Assembly (NCBI RefSeq): GCF_020164455.1
Contig: NZ_JAIQWW010000009.1
Coordinates: 62,001 to 126,000 of the forward strand
Direction: 5' to 3'
From: Phyllobacterium chamaecytisi
Lineage (GTDB): Bacteria; Pseudomonadota; Alphaproteobacteria; Rhizobiales; Rhizobiaceae
DNA: 64,000 nucleotides
Shown: positions 20,494-28,498 of the stretch, in pieces
Layout of the letters: every line of letters starts with the position of its first letter
How positions within the stretch are numbered: the first letter of the stretch is position 1
Translations under genes and position numbers: made by a program
Notes under the pieces: model-generated
Databases searched by the model: none
The model's input: the letters and a program-made list of their open reading frames with translations, nothing else
What the model was told of the DNA's origin: nothing

Positions 20494-20508
20494 TCTCACT
20501 TTGTGAGA
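20494..20508. promoter_or_regulatory. IclR-type operator 2 of the transporter operon
   Basis: TCTCA-CTTTG-TGAGA, a perfect palindrome 71 bp upstream of the first site (centre to centre), which allows cooperative binding or looping. It also lies just downstream of the aroE-like operon end. Confidence 0.65.
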
Positions 20509-20571
20509 ATTACCCAGATGAGAGTAGGAGAAGACGCTGCGGCAACCCGATGACCAACGAAGTCGATCGGC

Positions 20572-21375
20572 TTACCGGGCGTTTTCGAGCATGAACTTAA
20601 ACAGCAACTCTATCTGACCATCGAGCATGTGCGTCCCATCGCGGGTAAAGCAGCCGATTTCTGCAGCTTGTTCCAGAAATCGTGTGGGCACGGGATCGGT
20701 TATGACATCAGCCGCAATCATGTTGGCAGAAAGCTGCGAGGTGTCGACTGGCAGGGGGTCAGTTGCTCCCATTCCTGCCGATGTGGCGTTTAGGACAATA
20801 TCGCAGTCCTTTGGGACTGTCGTCGATACCGATACCTTGCCGGGATAAACGCCATTCAGTTTTTCGAAAAGCGTTTGCTGGTTCGCTTGGTTGATATCAT
20901 GGAAAGTGAGGTGACGAGCACCTTCCTCAAGCATCGAGACCGCGATGGATGATCCAGCGCCGCCGGCTCCGACCATGAAAACACTCTTTCCCGTGATAGG
21001 ATACCCGGCTTTCAAAATGCCGGCGATCAGTCCTGCCCCATCAAAATTATCTCCAAACCAGCTGCCATCCTTTTCACGACGCATCGCGTTGATTGCGCCG
21101 AGAACCTTGGCGCGATCTGACAAGCGGTCGCAATGGGACGAAGCCTCGAATTTGTGCGGTAGCGTGATAAGAATGCTGTCGACGTTCGGCATGGTCTTTA
21201 GCACCGGCAATGCGCTGGCAAGATTGCCCTTTTCGATATGCAAGGGGACCAGCATGCCGTCGTAACTGGCCTTTCGCATTCGCTCGGTAAGCCAGCCAGG
21301 CGCGAGAACCTGGGCGATCGGCGAGCCAATCAGGAAGTGAACGCGGGTTTTCCCGGTGATCGTCGTCTCATCCAT
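20572..21375 (-). CDS. Shikimate dehydrogenase-family protein (AroE-like, probably catabolic)
   Basis: 267 residues from ATG 21375 (MDETTITGKTRVHFLIGSPI). Shikimate-binding and catalytic features: SILITLPHKFEA (the catalytic Lys), GAINAMRREKDG, GDNFDGAGL, and the dinucleotide motif VGAGGAGSSIAVSML. C-terminal GTHMLDGQIELLFKF replaces the usual GxxMLxxQ. The NSVN/substrate Ser region near the start reads GSPIAQVLAPG, where biosynthetic AroE has SxSP, so the substrate may be a related polyol acid and not shikimate. It is the last gene of the operon starting at 25410. Confidence 0.85.
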   Translation of the reverse strand: MDETTITGKTRVHFLIGSPIAQVLAPGWLTERMRKASYDGMLVPLHIEKGNLASALPVLKTMPNVDSILITLPHKFEASSHCDRLSDRAKVLGAINAMRREKDGSWFGDNFDGAGLIAGILKAGYPITGKSVFMVGAGGAGSSIAVSMLEEGARHLTFHDINQANQQTLFEKLNGVYPGKVSVSTTVPKDCDIVLNATSAGMGATDPLPVDTSQLSANMIAADVITDPVPTRFLEQAAEIGCFTRDGTHMLDGQIELLFKFMLENAR

Positions 21376-21388
21376 TGTAGCATTCTTT

Positions 21389-22822
21389 CTAGGCCAACGT
21401 GTAGGCCGTCTTGACGACGGTGAAGAACTCGCTCGCATACTTGCCCTGCTCAGGCGGACCGACGGAGGATGCCTTGCGACCGCCGAACGGCACGTGGAAA
21501 TCGACCCCGGCCGTTGGCAGGTTGACCATGACCATGCCGGCTTCCGAATTGCGTTTGAAGTGCGTTGCATGCTTCAGGCTTGTGGTGGCAATCCCCGATG
21601 ACAGGCCGAATGGCGTATCGTTGGCAACGGCGAGCGCTTCATCGTAGTCTTTGACGCGAATGACTGACGCGACGGGTCCGAAAATCTCTTCGCGGCTGAT
21701 GCGCATATCGTTTGTGGCTTCGGTAAACAGTGCTGGTTGGAGGTAAAAACCGGGCGTCTTGCGCTTCAACAGATTACCGCCGAAGGCGAGCTTTGCTCCC
21801 TCTCCTTTGCCGATCTCGATGTAATCGGTGTCCTGCTTAAGCTGTTTTTCGTCGACAACCGGCCCGATATGCGTTTCCTTGTGAAGCGCGTTATCGACAT
21901 TCACCTTGGACAGGCGCTCGGTCAGGGCAGCAACGAACTTGTCGTGAATGCCTTGGGTGACGATCATACGCGACGACGCGGTGCAACGCTGACCCGTGGA
22001 GAAGAAGCCGGAATTGGCTGCTGCTTCGACGGCAACACCGAGATCGGCGTCATCTAGGACGACAAACGGGTTCTTCCCGCCCATTTCCAACTGGAACTTG
22101 CGGTTGAACGGCAGCGAGGACGCAGCAACACGCTGGCCTGTGCCGGTCGAGCCGGTGAAGGTGATGCCCGCGAGATCCCGGCTGTCGAGCATGGCCTGAC
22201 CGACGACTGAACCGCGACCCATGACAAGATTGAGAACACCCTTGGGCAGACCTGCACGGTGCAGGATGTCGACGATGGCCCAGGCGCAAGCCGGTACGAG
22301 GTCGGCCGGTTTGAAAACAATGGTGTTGCCGTAGCACAGTGCAGGCGCGATCTTCCAGGCAGGAATAGCAATCGGGAAGTTCCATGGCGTGATAATTCCG
22401 ATGACGCCGAGCGGTTCACCGGTGATCTCGACGCCAATGTCCGGGCGGGCCGAGGGGAGCACTTCTCCAGCCAGGCGCAGCGCTTCACCGGCGAAGAAAT
22501 CGAAAATCTGCGCCGCCCTGATGGTTTCACCGATGGCTTCTGGCAGTACCTTGCCTTCTTCGCGAGCGAGAAGCGCACCGAGTTCATCTTTTCGAGCGAG
22601 GATCTCGTCAGAGGTCGTCCTCAAAATCGAATGCCGCTCCAGGATGCCGGAGCGCGACCATGCGGGAAACGCGGCCTCGGCGGCAGCGATCGCCTGCCCG
22701 GCATCCTCGGCGCTTCCTTGCCCATACATTCCTACGATGTCATTCGTGTCGGACGGGCTGACGTTCTTGGAAGCCTCCCTACCAACCCATTCGCCGGCGA
22801 TGAGATTCTGATGCGTGGTCAT
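21389..22822 (-). CDS. Aldehyde dehydrogenase (2-oxoglutarate semialdehyde/vanillin-type ALDH)
   Basis: A 477-residue NAD(P) aldehyde dehydrogenase: PWNFPIAIPAWKIAPALCYG, FTGSTGTGQRVA, catalytic Glu in LEMGGKNPFVVLDDAD, catalytic Cys in GFFSTGQRCTASSR, and EEIFGPVASVIRVKDYDEAL. Length and motifs fit 2-oxoglutarate-semialdehyde dehydrogenases of sugar-acid pathways and benzaldehyde dehydrogenases; sequence alone does not separate them. It lies 13 bp upstream of aroE-like and 17 bp downstream of the YciI gene. Confidence 0.85.
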   Translation of the reverse strand: MTTHQNLIAGEWVGREASKNVSPSDTNDIVGMYGQGSAEDAGQAIAAAEAAFPAWSRSGILERHSILRTTSDEILARKDELGALLAREEGKVLPEAIGETIRAAQIFDFFAGEALRLAGEVLPSARPDIGVEITGEPLGVIGIITPWNFPIAIPAWKIAPALCYGNTIVFKPADLVPACAWAIVDILHRAGLPKGVLNLVMGRGSVVGQAMLDSRDLAGITFTGSTGTGQRVAASSLPFNRKFQLEMGGKNPFVVLDDADLGVAVEAAANSGFFSTGQRCTASSRMIVTQGIHDKFVAALTERLSKVNVDNALHKETHIGPVVDEKQLKQDTDYIEIGKGEGAKLAFGGNLLKRKTPGFYLQPALFTEATNDMRISREEIFGPVASVIRVKDYDEALAVANDTPFGLSSGIATTSLKHATHFKRNSEAGMVMVNLPTAGVDFHVPFGGRKASSVGPPEQGKYASEFFTVVKTAYTLA

Positions 22823-22839
22823 TTCTCTTCAATCCCGTT

Positions 22840-23130
22840 CTATCGCCATTGAACACGGCGGAAAGGAAGGACTTCAATGTCCTTCCAAACGCCATCGACC
22901 TTGTAGATTTCGCTGTCGATATAAGCTTGAAGCGCAACGCGATCCGGAAACTCGCATAGCACAACCGAGCCAATCATCTTGCCGTCGTCATCGATAAGGG
23001 CGCCACCATCAATGATCGACCCTTCCGCCTTCATGGCATAAATCCGTTCCATGTGCCTCTCGCGTGCCGCAAGACGCTTCGCCAGCGTACCCGCAGCGGG
23101 ATCGTCGCGGGCGATCAGAGTGAACTGCAT
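22840..23130 (-). CDS. YciI-family protein (96 aa)
   Basis: A small ferredoxin-fold YciI-type protein: MQFTLIARDDPAAGTLAKRL, RHMERIYAMKAEGSIIDGGA and AYIDSEIYKVDGVWKDIEVL. Relatives include 5-chloromuconolactone dehalogenase (ClcF type), so a lactone or muconolactone reaction is conceivable. AGGAG lies at good spacing before ATG 23130. It sits between the ALDH and SnoaL-like genes with gaps under 20 bp. Confidence 0.85.
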   Translation of the reverse strand: MQFTLIARDDPAAGTLAKRLAARERHMERIYAMKAEGSIIDGGALIDDDGKMIGSVVLCEFPDRVALQAYIDSEIYKVDGVWKDIEVLPFRRVQWR

Positions 23131-23139
23131 CGCAAACTC

Positions 23140-23613
23140 CTATTCGACTTTGGGCGCAGCCGACGGTGGCGCAAGGGCATAACCCCGCGCCTCGTAGTCG
23201 AACTCGTGGAGCCTGTTGACCGGCTCGGCCTTGTTCACCGGCGATGCGTAATATGCGCGGATCTCGACGATCCGCGTAATGTCCTCGTTTAAGATGTACC
23301 ACTCGTCACCGCGCAGCACTTCGCCGATAGCGGTCTTCCAGTGGGTCCACTCGATCACGGCTTCGCGGCCATCCTGAGAGGTCAACACCTTTTCGATGGT
23401 CCAGCGCGACCCCATGTTCTTCACACACCAGACCCAACCATCAGCAATCGCCTTGGCGCCCCGCCAAGGCGCGCCGGGGAGACCTGGCGGAAAATAATGG
23501 ACGCCATCTTTCGTGAAGCTGTCGACCAGACCTTGATGATCAGCGTCGTTGCAAGCTTGGAAATACCGCCGAATAAGCGCTTCGGCCTTGGCCGCAGGTG
23601 TTAACTCCGACAT
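23140..23613 (-). CDS. SnoaL/NTF2-like protein (157 aa)
   Basis: 157 residues with the cone-shaped NTF2-like fold signature: ALIRRYFQACNDADHQGLVD, FTKDGVHYFPPG, AIADGWVWCVKN and the strand-rich IEKVLTSQDGREAVIEWTHW. The family includes isomerases, cyclases, dehydratases and non-enzymatic binders, so the function is open. GGAG precedes the ATG, and it is 3 bp downstream of the RraA-like gene, so it is certainly co-transcribed with it. Confidence 0.8.
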   Translation of the reverse strand: MSELTPAAKAEALIRRYFQACNDADHQGLVDSFTKDGVHYFPPGLPGAPWRGAKAIADGWVWCVKNMGSRWTIEKVLTSQDGREAVIEWTHWKTAIGEVLRGDEWYILNEDITRIVEIRAYYASPVNKAEPVNRLHEFDYEARGYALAPPSAAPKVE

Positions 23614-23616
23614 AGC

Positions 23617-24348
23617 TTACTCCGCTGCGTTCTGGCGAGCGCGCCAATCGGCATATTCTTTCAGGGTTTCTTCGTTCGGAGGATAAGTGCCCCAGAGCGG
23701 CGCACCGGCATCGATCTTGGTGAACAGGAATTTTTCCCGCATTTCCTGCTCATAGGAATCATTCGCCAGTTCCTCGGCAATCGAGCGAGGGATAACCACG
23801 ACACCATCGCTGTCTCCGACCACGATATCGCCTGGATAGACGGCGACCCCTGCGCAGCCGATCGGCAGTTGCATGTCGATGGCGCGGTGATAGGCGGGAC
23901 GTGTTGATGCGGTGTTTGCCGTGCAATAGGCCGGAAACGGCATTTTCGAGATTTCCGTACCGTCGCGGAAAGCACCATCGGTAATCGCGGCCGTAACGCC
24001 TTTTCGCATCATTCGCGTCATTAGCATGTTGCCAGCGGACGCAGCCCGAGGATCGTTGCGGCTGTCGATTACCAGCACCTGACCGGCTTCGATCATCTCG
24101 ACGGCCTCCCATTGCATGTTGTCCTCGCCGCGCTTCTTCAAGTCACCGAGGTCCCAGTCCTTGTCTTCCCGCGAGGGTATGAAACGCAAGGTAAACGCCT
24201 CACCGGCAAAGGAACCAGCATTGGGGTTGAGCGGCGATAGTCCGACGAGGAACTGCTGACGGTAGTTGCGTTTGAAGAGCTGTGTGGTGAGCGTTGCCGT
24301 AGAACATGCCTTCAGCTTGTCTAATGTCTCGGTGGAGATTTTGGTCAT
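23617..24348 (-). CDS. RraA-like/HMG-CHA aldolase-family protein
   Basis: 243 residues of the RraA/demethylmenaquinone-methyltransferase-like fold, whose true enzymes are class II pyruvate aldolases (4-hydroxy-4-methyl-2-oxoglutarate/4-carboxy-4-hydroxy-2-oxoadipate aldolase) or oxaloacetate decarboxylases. The Arg-Asp metal/pyruvate motif is GVTAAITDGAFRDGTEI, and VYPGDIVVGDSDGVVVIPRS is the family hallmark. It is longer than plain RraA (about 160). In this catabolic operon an aldol cleavage to pyruvate or oxaloacetate, or a decarboxylation, is plausible. Confidence 0.85.
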   Translation of the reverse strand: MTKISTETLDKLKACSTATLTTQLFKRNYRQQFLVGLSPLNPNAGSFAGEAFTLRFIPSREDKDWDLGDLKKRGEDNMQWEAVEMIEAGQVLVIDSRNDPRAASAGNMLMTRMMRKGVTAAITDGAFRDGTEISKMPFPAYCTANTASTRPAYHRAIDMQLPIGCAGVAVYPGDIVVGDSDGVVVIPRSIAEELANDSYEQEMREKFLFTKIDAGAPLWGTYPPNEETLKEYADWRARQNAAE

Positions 24349-24384
24349 AGAGGCGTCTTTCTAGGTGTTTTCAGAAAAGTGGTG

Positions 24385-25410
24385 TCAGGAGGCAGCCGCA
24401 ACTGCTTCGTCGACCATGTCGAACATCGAATATTTCGGCGCGAAGCCGAGGATCGAGCGGGCCTTCACACTGCTGCCATGCGTCTTGCCGAGTTCGACCG
24501 GTATCTTCGCCTCGACAAACCGGCGACCGGTCTTCTCCGCCAGATAGGGAATGAATTGGCCCAGGCTGACAGCAGAAACGGGCGCCAGGTTGAAAGTCTC
24601 TCCGATAGCTTCAGGCTTGTCGAAGATCAGCAGCAGGCCCTGCACGATGTCACGCACATCGACCAACTCCTGGGTATGCGCAATGCCATTGGCGTCGACC
24701 GGCAATAACAATGGTTCGTCTGGACTCACCAACGGCTCCAGGATCGACAGGATCCGCGTGAGTTCGGAGTTCGAGGTAGCGCCAGCATGATGCGTGCTGC
24801 TTGCTTTCAGGCTGCGCACGCGGCTGTTCACATAGAAAGCCGGGCCGGCATACTCGCCATTGGGATCGATGAGTTCACGGGCCGCCTCCGTGTGCGAGAA
24901 CACCGCGGTGCTGATATCAAGTTTCTTCTCGGACCGGTGGTAAAACCTCACCATATCCTCGCCGAGAACCTTGGTCATGCCATAGAATGTGTATGGTTCC
25001 TTCGGGTGGTTTTCATCGGTTGGACGGTAACGCGCAAACCGGGTCGGGTAGACCTGATCGCTTGAGGCGAAAACCATGCGAATATGCTGCTTTTGGGACT
25101 CCATCGCAGCAGCGCGCAGAACATTGTACGTCCCGACGACATTTACGTCCCAAAGGAGGTCCCTCGCAGTCGGCTGGAACGAGATGACCGCAGCCATGTG
25201 GAAAATGGCTTCTACACCCTCCAAGGCCTTAGCCACGTGGTCATAATCAGCAAGGCTACCTGTGTGGCAGACGACACCTGCCGCCTCGGTGGCTGCCTTA
25301 TTCGGATCGTTTGGAATGGCAATCGTTCGTACGTTGTGGCCACGCTCCTTCAGAGCAGCCGACAACACGCCCCCTACCCGACCGGTGGCGCCGGATACGA
25401 AAATTTCCAT
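24385..25410 (-). CDS. NAD-dependent epimerase/dehydratase-family protein (sugar or uronate dehydrogenase-like)
   Basis: A 341-residue extended SDR: SGATGRVGGVLSAAL (about 5-19), HMAAVISFQPT, the active-site Ser in VFASSDQVYP and YxxxK in YGMTKVLGE. It is the first gene of the minus-strand operon to 20572, behind the TCTCA/TGAGA operator at 25573. Bacterial uronate and aldose dehydrogenases share this fold, and an oxidation giving an aldono- or uronolactone would fit the lactonase-like sensor of the regulator. The substrate is not proven. Confidence 0.8.
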   Translation of the reverse strand: MEIFVSGATGRVGGVLSAALKERGHNVRTIAIPNDPNKAATEAAGVVCHTGSLADYDHVAKALEGVEAIFHMAAVISFQPTARDLLWDVNVVGTYNVLRAAAMESQKQHIRMVFASSDQVYPTRFARYRPTDENHPKEPYTFYGMTKVLGEDMVRFYHRSEKKLDISTAVFSHTEAARELIDPNGEYAGPAFYVNSRVRSLKASSTHHAGATSNSELTRILSILEPLVSPDEPLLLPVDANGIAHTQELVDVRDIVQGLLLIFDKPEAIGETFNLAPVSAVSLGQFIPYLAEKTGRRFVEAKIPVELGKTHGSSVKARSILGFAPKYSMFDMVDEAVAAAS

Positions 25411-25572
25411 GACTTTATCCCTGCAGTGGTGCCGCGCGGATCACATCGTGAGATCAACCCGGCGCGGATTACGATTCAAATCCTCGCTCCGAAAACTCTT
25501 GTTCCGGCAAGAATACTTTATCGCCAAACACAGTGGCAGTTAAAGTATTCTTTCCAAGCCACGCAAGTTTCG

Positions 25573-25587
25573 TCTCACATATTGAGA
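25573..25587. promoter_or_regulatory. IclR-type operator of the 25410-20572 operon
   Basis: TCTCA-CATAT-TGAGA, a perfect 5-5-5 palindrome 162 bp upstream of the epimerase ATG, immediately after the enolase-superfamily gene's stop codon. Same sequence family as the sites at 20423, 20494, 28441 and 29468. Confidence 0.65.
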
Positions 25588-25588
25588 C

Positions 25589-26704
25589 TTATAGACTGGC
25601 GGCGTATCTTGCCATAACATCCGGGTTCGGTGTGAAGCCGATGCCAAAATCATCGCCCGCGCTGAGCAACCCGTTGACTGGCTGCGGTGTATCCGCCAGC
25701 CAAGCCTCGGGCTCAACAAAAAGATACTCAACCAAGGTGCGCGGTGACGTCAGCGGTAGCATTGCCAGCGTCGCAAAATATCCAGGGCCAAAATAGGGTG
25801 TGTGCGGCATGGCGATCTTGCCTGCCTGCGCGCAGGATTTTAACACGCTGATGAATTCCGAAATTCCGCCCACCTTTGTCACGCTCGGCTGCGGATATGT
25901 TACAGACTGGATCACGCGCTCGAAGTCGAACACCGTTGAGGCATTCTCACCGGCTCCGGTCGCGATGCCCTGACCTTCGATCCTTGCAAGCCCTGTATAG
26001 TCATCTGGCGGGAATATCGGCTCTTCGACCCACAGAACATCACACTCCACAAAGATTTTGCGAAGAGCGATCGTCTCTTCGACCGACCATGTGCAATTCG
26101 CGTCAACCATCAAGGGCACATCCGGTCCGACGACTTCGCGAGCTCGGCGAATGACGTCTGGTGCGATCTCATGAAGCTTGACGTGCCTGTAGCCGAGATC
26201 CAACGCCTTCTGACATTGCACTGCGACAAGATCGGCGTTGCCGTATCGAACAAGGCTCGCGTAGGCCCGACGCTGGACGGCCACGTCGGCGCCCAACAGC
26301 ATCCAAAGTGGCTTTCGGGCGCGCCGCGCGGCCAGATCCCAAAGAGCGATATCAACACCCGAAAGCGCAAAAAGTGTGATGCCATAACGTCCAAAAAGGT
26401 GAAGCTTTTTCTGGATGTCGATGTTCCATGCGGGAATATCGCTGATACTTTGCCCCACGACAAATGGTGCTATCATTCGATCAACTGCAGACTTTACTGC
26501 TTCAAGGCAGAAGTAAGCGAACGCCTCGCCCCAACCGACGTTGCCTTCGTCGTCCTCCACACGGACCAGCACCATATCGAAGACATGCCATCGACTTGGC
26601 GTCCCACCGGTTCCAGCCCCCCCATCGACAAAGGGTATACGCACCGGAAGGGTCTGCAGCGATATGATTTTTGGCAGTTCGGCATGCGGATTTGCCTCGA
26701 GCAT
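25589..26704 (-). CDS. Mandelate racemase/muconate lactonizing enzyme-family protein (probable sugar-acid dehydratase)
   Basis: A 371-residue enolase-superfamily enzyme. Metal ligands are Asp201 (MVDANCTWS), Glu227 or 228 (WVEEPI) and Glu253 (GENAST). The base on the second-strand motif is KLH (Lys176-x-His178), where MLE/MR have KxK; His301 in MPHTPYFGPG is the likely second base. Such enzymes dehydrate acid sugars or epimerise 2-hydroxy acids via an enolate. It starts 9 bp downstream of the regulator gene and is translated with it. Confidence 0.9.
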   Translation of the reverse strand: MLEANPHAELPKIISLQTLPVRIPFVDGGAGTGGTPSRWHVFDMVLVRVEDDEGNVGWGEAFAYFCLEAVKSAVDRMIAPFVVGQSISDIPAWNIDIQKKLHLFGRYGITLFALSGVDIALWDLAARRARKPLWMLLGADVAVQRRAYASLVRYGNADLVAVQCQKALDLGYRHVKLHEIAPDVIRRAREVVGPDVPLMVDANCTWSVEETIALRKIFVECDVLWVEEPIFPPDDYTGLARIEGQGIATGAGENASTVFDFERVIQSVTYPQPSVTKVGGISEFISVLKSCAQAGKIAMPHTPYFGPGYFATLAMLPLTSPRTLVEYLFVEPEAWLADTPQPVNGLLSAGDDFGIGFTPNPDVMARYAASL

Positions 26705-26713
26705 CGGGACCTC

Positions 26714-28366
26714 TTAAAGTTTTCCAAGAGTATCAGGCAGTCCGCGCTCGCCAACATCGATCGACAGCAACTGCCCGGAAAGCGGCGCGTTAGTCAGGCT
26801 GTCGCGCGACAGACCGCTTCGCGCACTGGTGACAAAAACTTCAGAAAGGTTGGCTCCGCCGAATGCAATCCCCGTTGGATTTGCAACGGGAAGCGCGATG
26901 GTTCGCTCGATCTCGCCATTTTCATTGAGCTTGATGATGCTCCATCCGTCGGAGAGCCCAACCCAGGGATTGAGCTCTTCGTCGATCGCCAGCCCGCTGG
27001 GCGACCCTGCGACTTTTGGTATATCGGCAAACTTGCGTTTACGCCCGCTCGGGATCTCCACCAGATATATGCTCTGACGCACTGCCTGCGCAACCATCAG
27101 CCCCAATTCACCGGCAAAAGCAATGTCGCTGACATCACCCGCCAGATCGAAAACAGGCTCAAGACCGTTCTCCCGGGACCAGGGGCCAATCTTGCTGCTA
27201 TTTGCTTCGGCATCAAAACCCGCCGCCCAGATATGCCCATTGCGGTTGGCGCGCAGCGCTCGGATTGACAGGTTTGCCACTCCGGCGAACCGTTGACGAA
27301 GGCCATTGCGATCGCCGGCCAGGAGGTCACAGCCAGCCGCGCAGAGAAAGCCGCTCTCCGTCAGACAAAGCGAATTGATCCTCTCCGATAGGGCGTGCAA
27401 CGAGGCAAAATCCTCGATATTGCCCCCCACCCTGATCGAAGGCGCGAGAAGGTCCGCCCAGAAAATCGACTGCGTCCTCACATCCCACCGCGGTGCTGAT
27501 CCGATAAAGGCCGGGTTGCGGCTCCAGACCTTACAGTCACCAGAATACTGAGCCGATGTTCTTAGCGACGGTGCGAGCTGGCTCGAAATCCGCTTTGCGG
27601 CCTCTGCCAACTCCTTGCCCAACTGCTCCGCACGTTCCGGATGCATGCGGAACGTCGGTCCTGCGACACTGATCGCAGCAATCGGCTTGCCATCCGGATC
27701 AAGGATGGCGGCGCCGACACAACGTGTTCCAAGAACGATTTCCTCGTCGTCCATGGCATAACCTCGTGCCCGGACGATCGCCAGATGTGCTCTCAGCTGT
27801 TCGACGTCCGTGATCGTATTATCGGTAAAAGCGGTGAGTCCCGACGTCAGGACGTGCTCAAGCTGAGCTTCCGACAGATGTGAGAGAATTGCCTTGCCCT
27901 GGCTTGTGCAATGCATCGGCTTCAAGGCGCCGAGTTTTGCATTGGATCGTTTGTCATGCGCGCTTTCGAAACGTCCCAGCGCAAGTACATGGCTTCCTTC
28001 CTGTACGGCCAGGTAAGAAGTTTCGCCGGTCAGATCGCGCAGCCGCCTCAGTTCCACCGACGCAATGGAAGCCAGATCCGAAGAAGACCAAGCGTTTTGG
28101 GCAAGTTCCAGGAAGCTGAACCCGAGCGTGTAGTTTTGGCTAAGCAGGTCCTGCCTGAGCAGGCCGCGCGATATCAGGGCTGCAAGGATCCTATACAAAG
28201 TAGCCCGCGGGATTCCTGTTTTCTCTGCCAGCTGTGCCTGACCAAGAAGCCCCGGAGAGTGCCCGATGATTTCGAGTATATCGCATGCCTTGCCGATCAG
28301 GGCTGTTCCTGCGACATTTTTCGGCGATATCAAATCTGAAGACCACTGTAATTCATTCATCAGCAT
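26714..28366 (-). CDS. IclR regulator fused to a metal-less SMP-30/gluconolactonase-like domain
   Basis: 550 residues. About 20-85: IclR winged HTH (AQLAEKTGIPRATLYRILAA). About 95-265: IclR effector domain (DLTGETSYLAVQEGSHV, TSQGKAILSHL, GTRCVGAAILDPDGKPIAAI). About 285-550: SMP-30/gluconolactonase (SGL) beta-propeller (APRWDVRTQSIFWADLL, GSPSGLAIDEELNPWVGLSD, NPTGIAFGGANLSEVFVTSA). The propeller has lost the three metal ligands: EGP is SAP, PNG is VSD and PDG is PSG. It is therefore more likely a ligand-sensing domain than a lactonase. It leads the unit with the enolase-family gene; operators at 28380 and 28441 suggest autoregulation. Confidence 0.9.
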   Translation of the reverse strand: MLMNELQWSSDLISPKNVAGTALIGKACDILEIIGHSPGLLGQAQLAEKTGIPRATLYRILAALISRGLLRQDLLSQNYTLGFSFLELAQNAWSSSDLASIASVELRRLRDLTGETSYLAVQEGSHVLALGRFESAHDKRSNAKLGALKPMHCTSQGKAILSHLSEAQLEHVLTSGLTAFTDNTITDVEQLRAHLAIVRARGYAMDDEEIVLGTRCVGAAILDPDGKPIAAISVAGPTFRMHPERAEQLGKELAEAAKRISSQLAPSLRTSAQYSGDCKVWSRNPAFIGSAPRWDVRTQSIFWADLLAPSIRVGGNIEDFASLHALSERINSLCLTESGFLCAAGCDLLAGDRNGLRQRFAGVANLSIRALRANRNGHIWAAGFDAEANSSKIGPWSRENGLEPVFDLAGDVSDIAFAGELGLMVAQAVRQSIYLVEIPSGRKRKFADIPKVAGSPSGLAIDEELNPWVGLSDGWSIIKLNENGEIERTIALPVANPTGIAFGGANLSEVFVTSARSGLSRDSLTNAPLSGQLLSIDVGERGLPDTLGKL

Positions 28367-28379
28367 GCCTCGCTTTTAA

Positions 28380-28394
28380 GCTCAATATGTAAGT
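28380..28394. promoter_or_regulatory. Degenerate IclR-type operator before the fusion regulator
   Basis: GCTCA-ATATG-TAAGT keeps one arm and the spacer composition of the TCTCA-N5-TGAGA sites. It is 13 bp upstream of the regulator's ATG, consistent with autorepression. Confidence 0.35.
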
Positions 28395-28440
28395 CATTCC
28401 ACACGAGGGATCGCAAAAGCGCTCCGCTATCAAGCAGAAT

Positions 28441-28455
28441 GTCCACATATTGAGA
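28441..28455. promoter_or_regulatory. IclR-type operator before the fusion regulator
   Basis: GTCCA-CATAT-TGAGA shares the CATAT-TGAGA half with the perfect site at 25573 and has a mismatched left arm. It is about 75 bp upstream of the regulator start. Confidence 0.5.
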
Positions 28456-28498
28456 TTTTGCAAATGTGATGGCGTGAACGTGCCAATTGTATCGGGAC

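Noticed and set aside
26171-27268. A 365-codon open frame on the plus strand
   Set aside because: It runs antisense across two well-supported genes (the enolase-family gene and the IclR-SGL fusion) and shows no motif.
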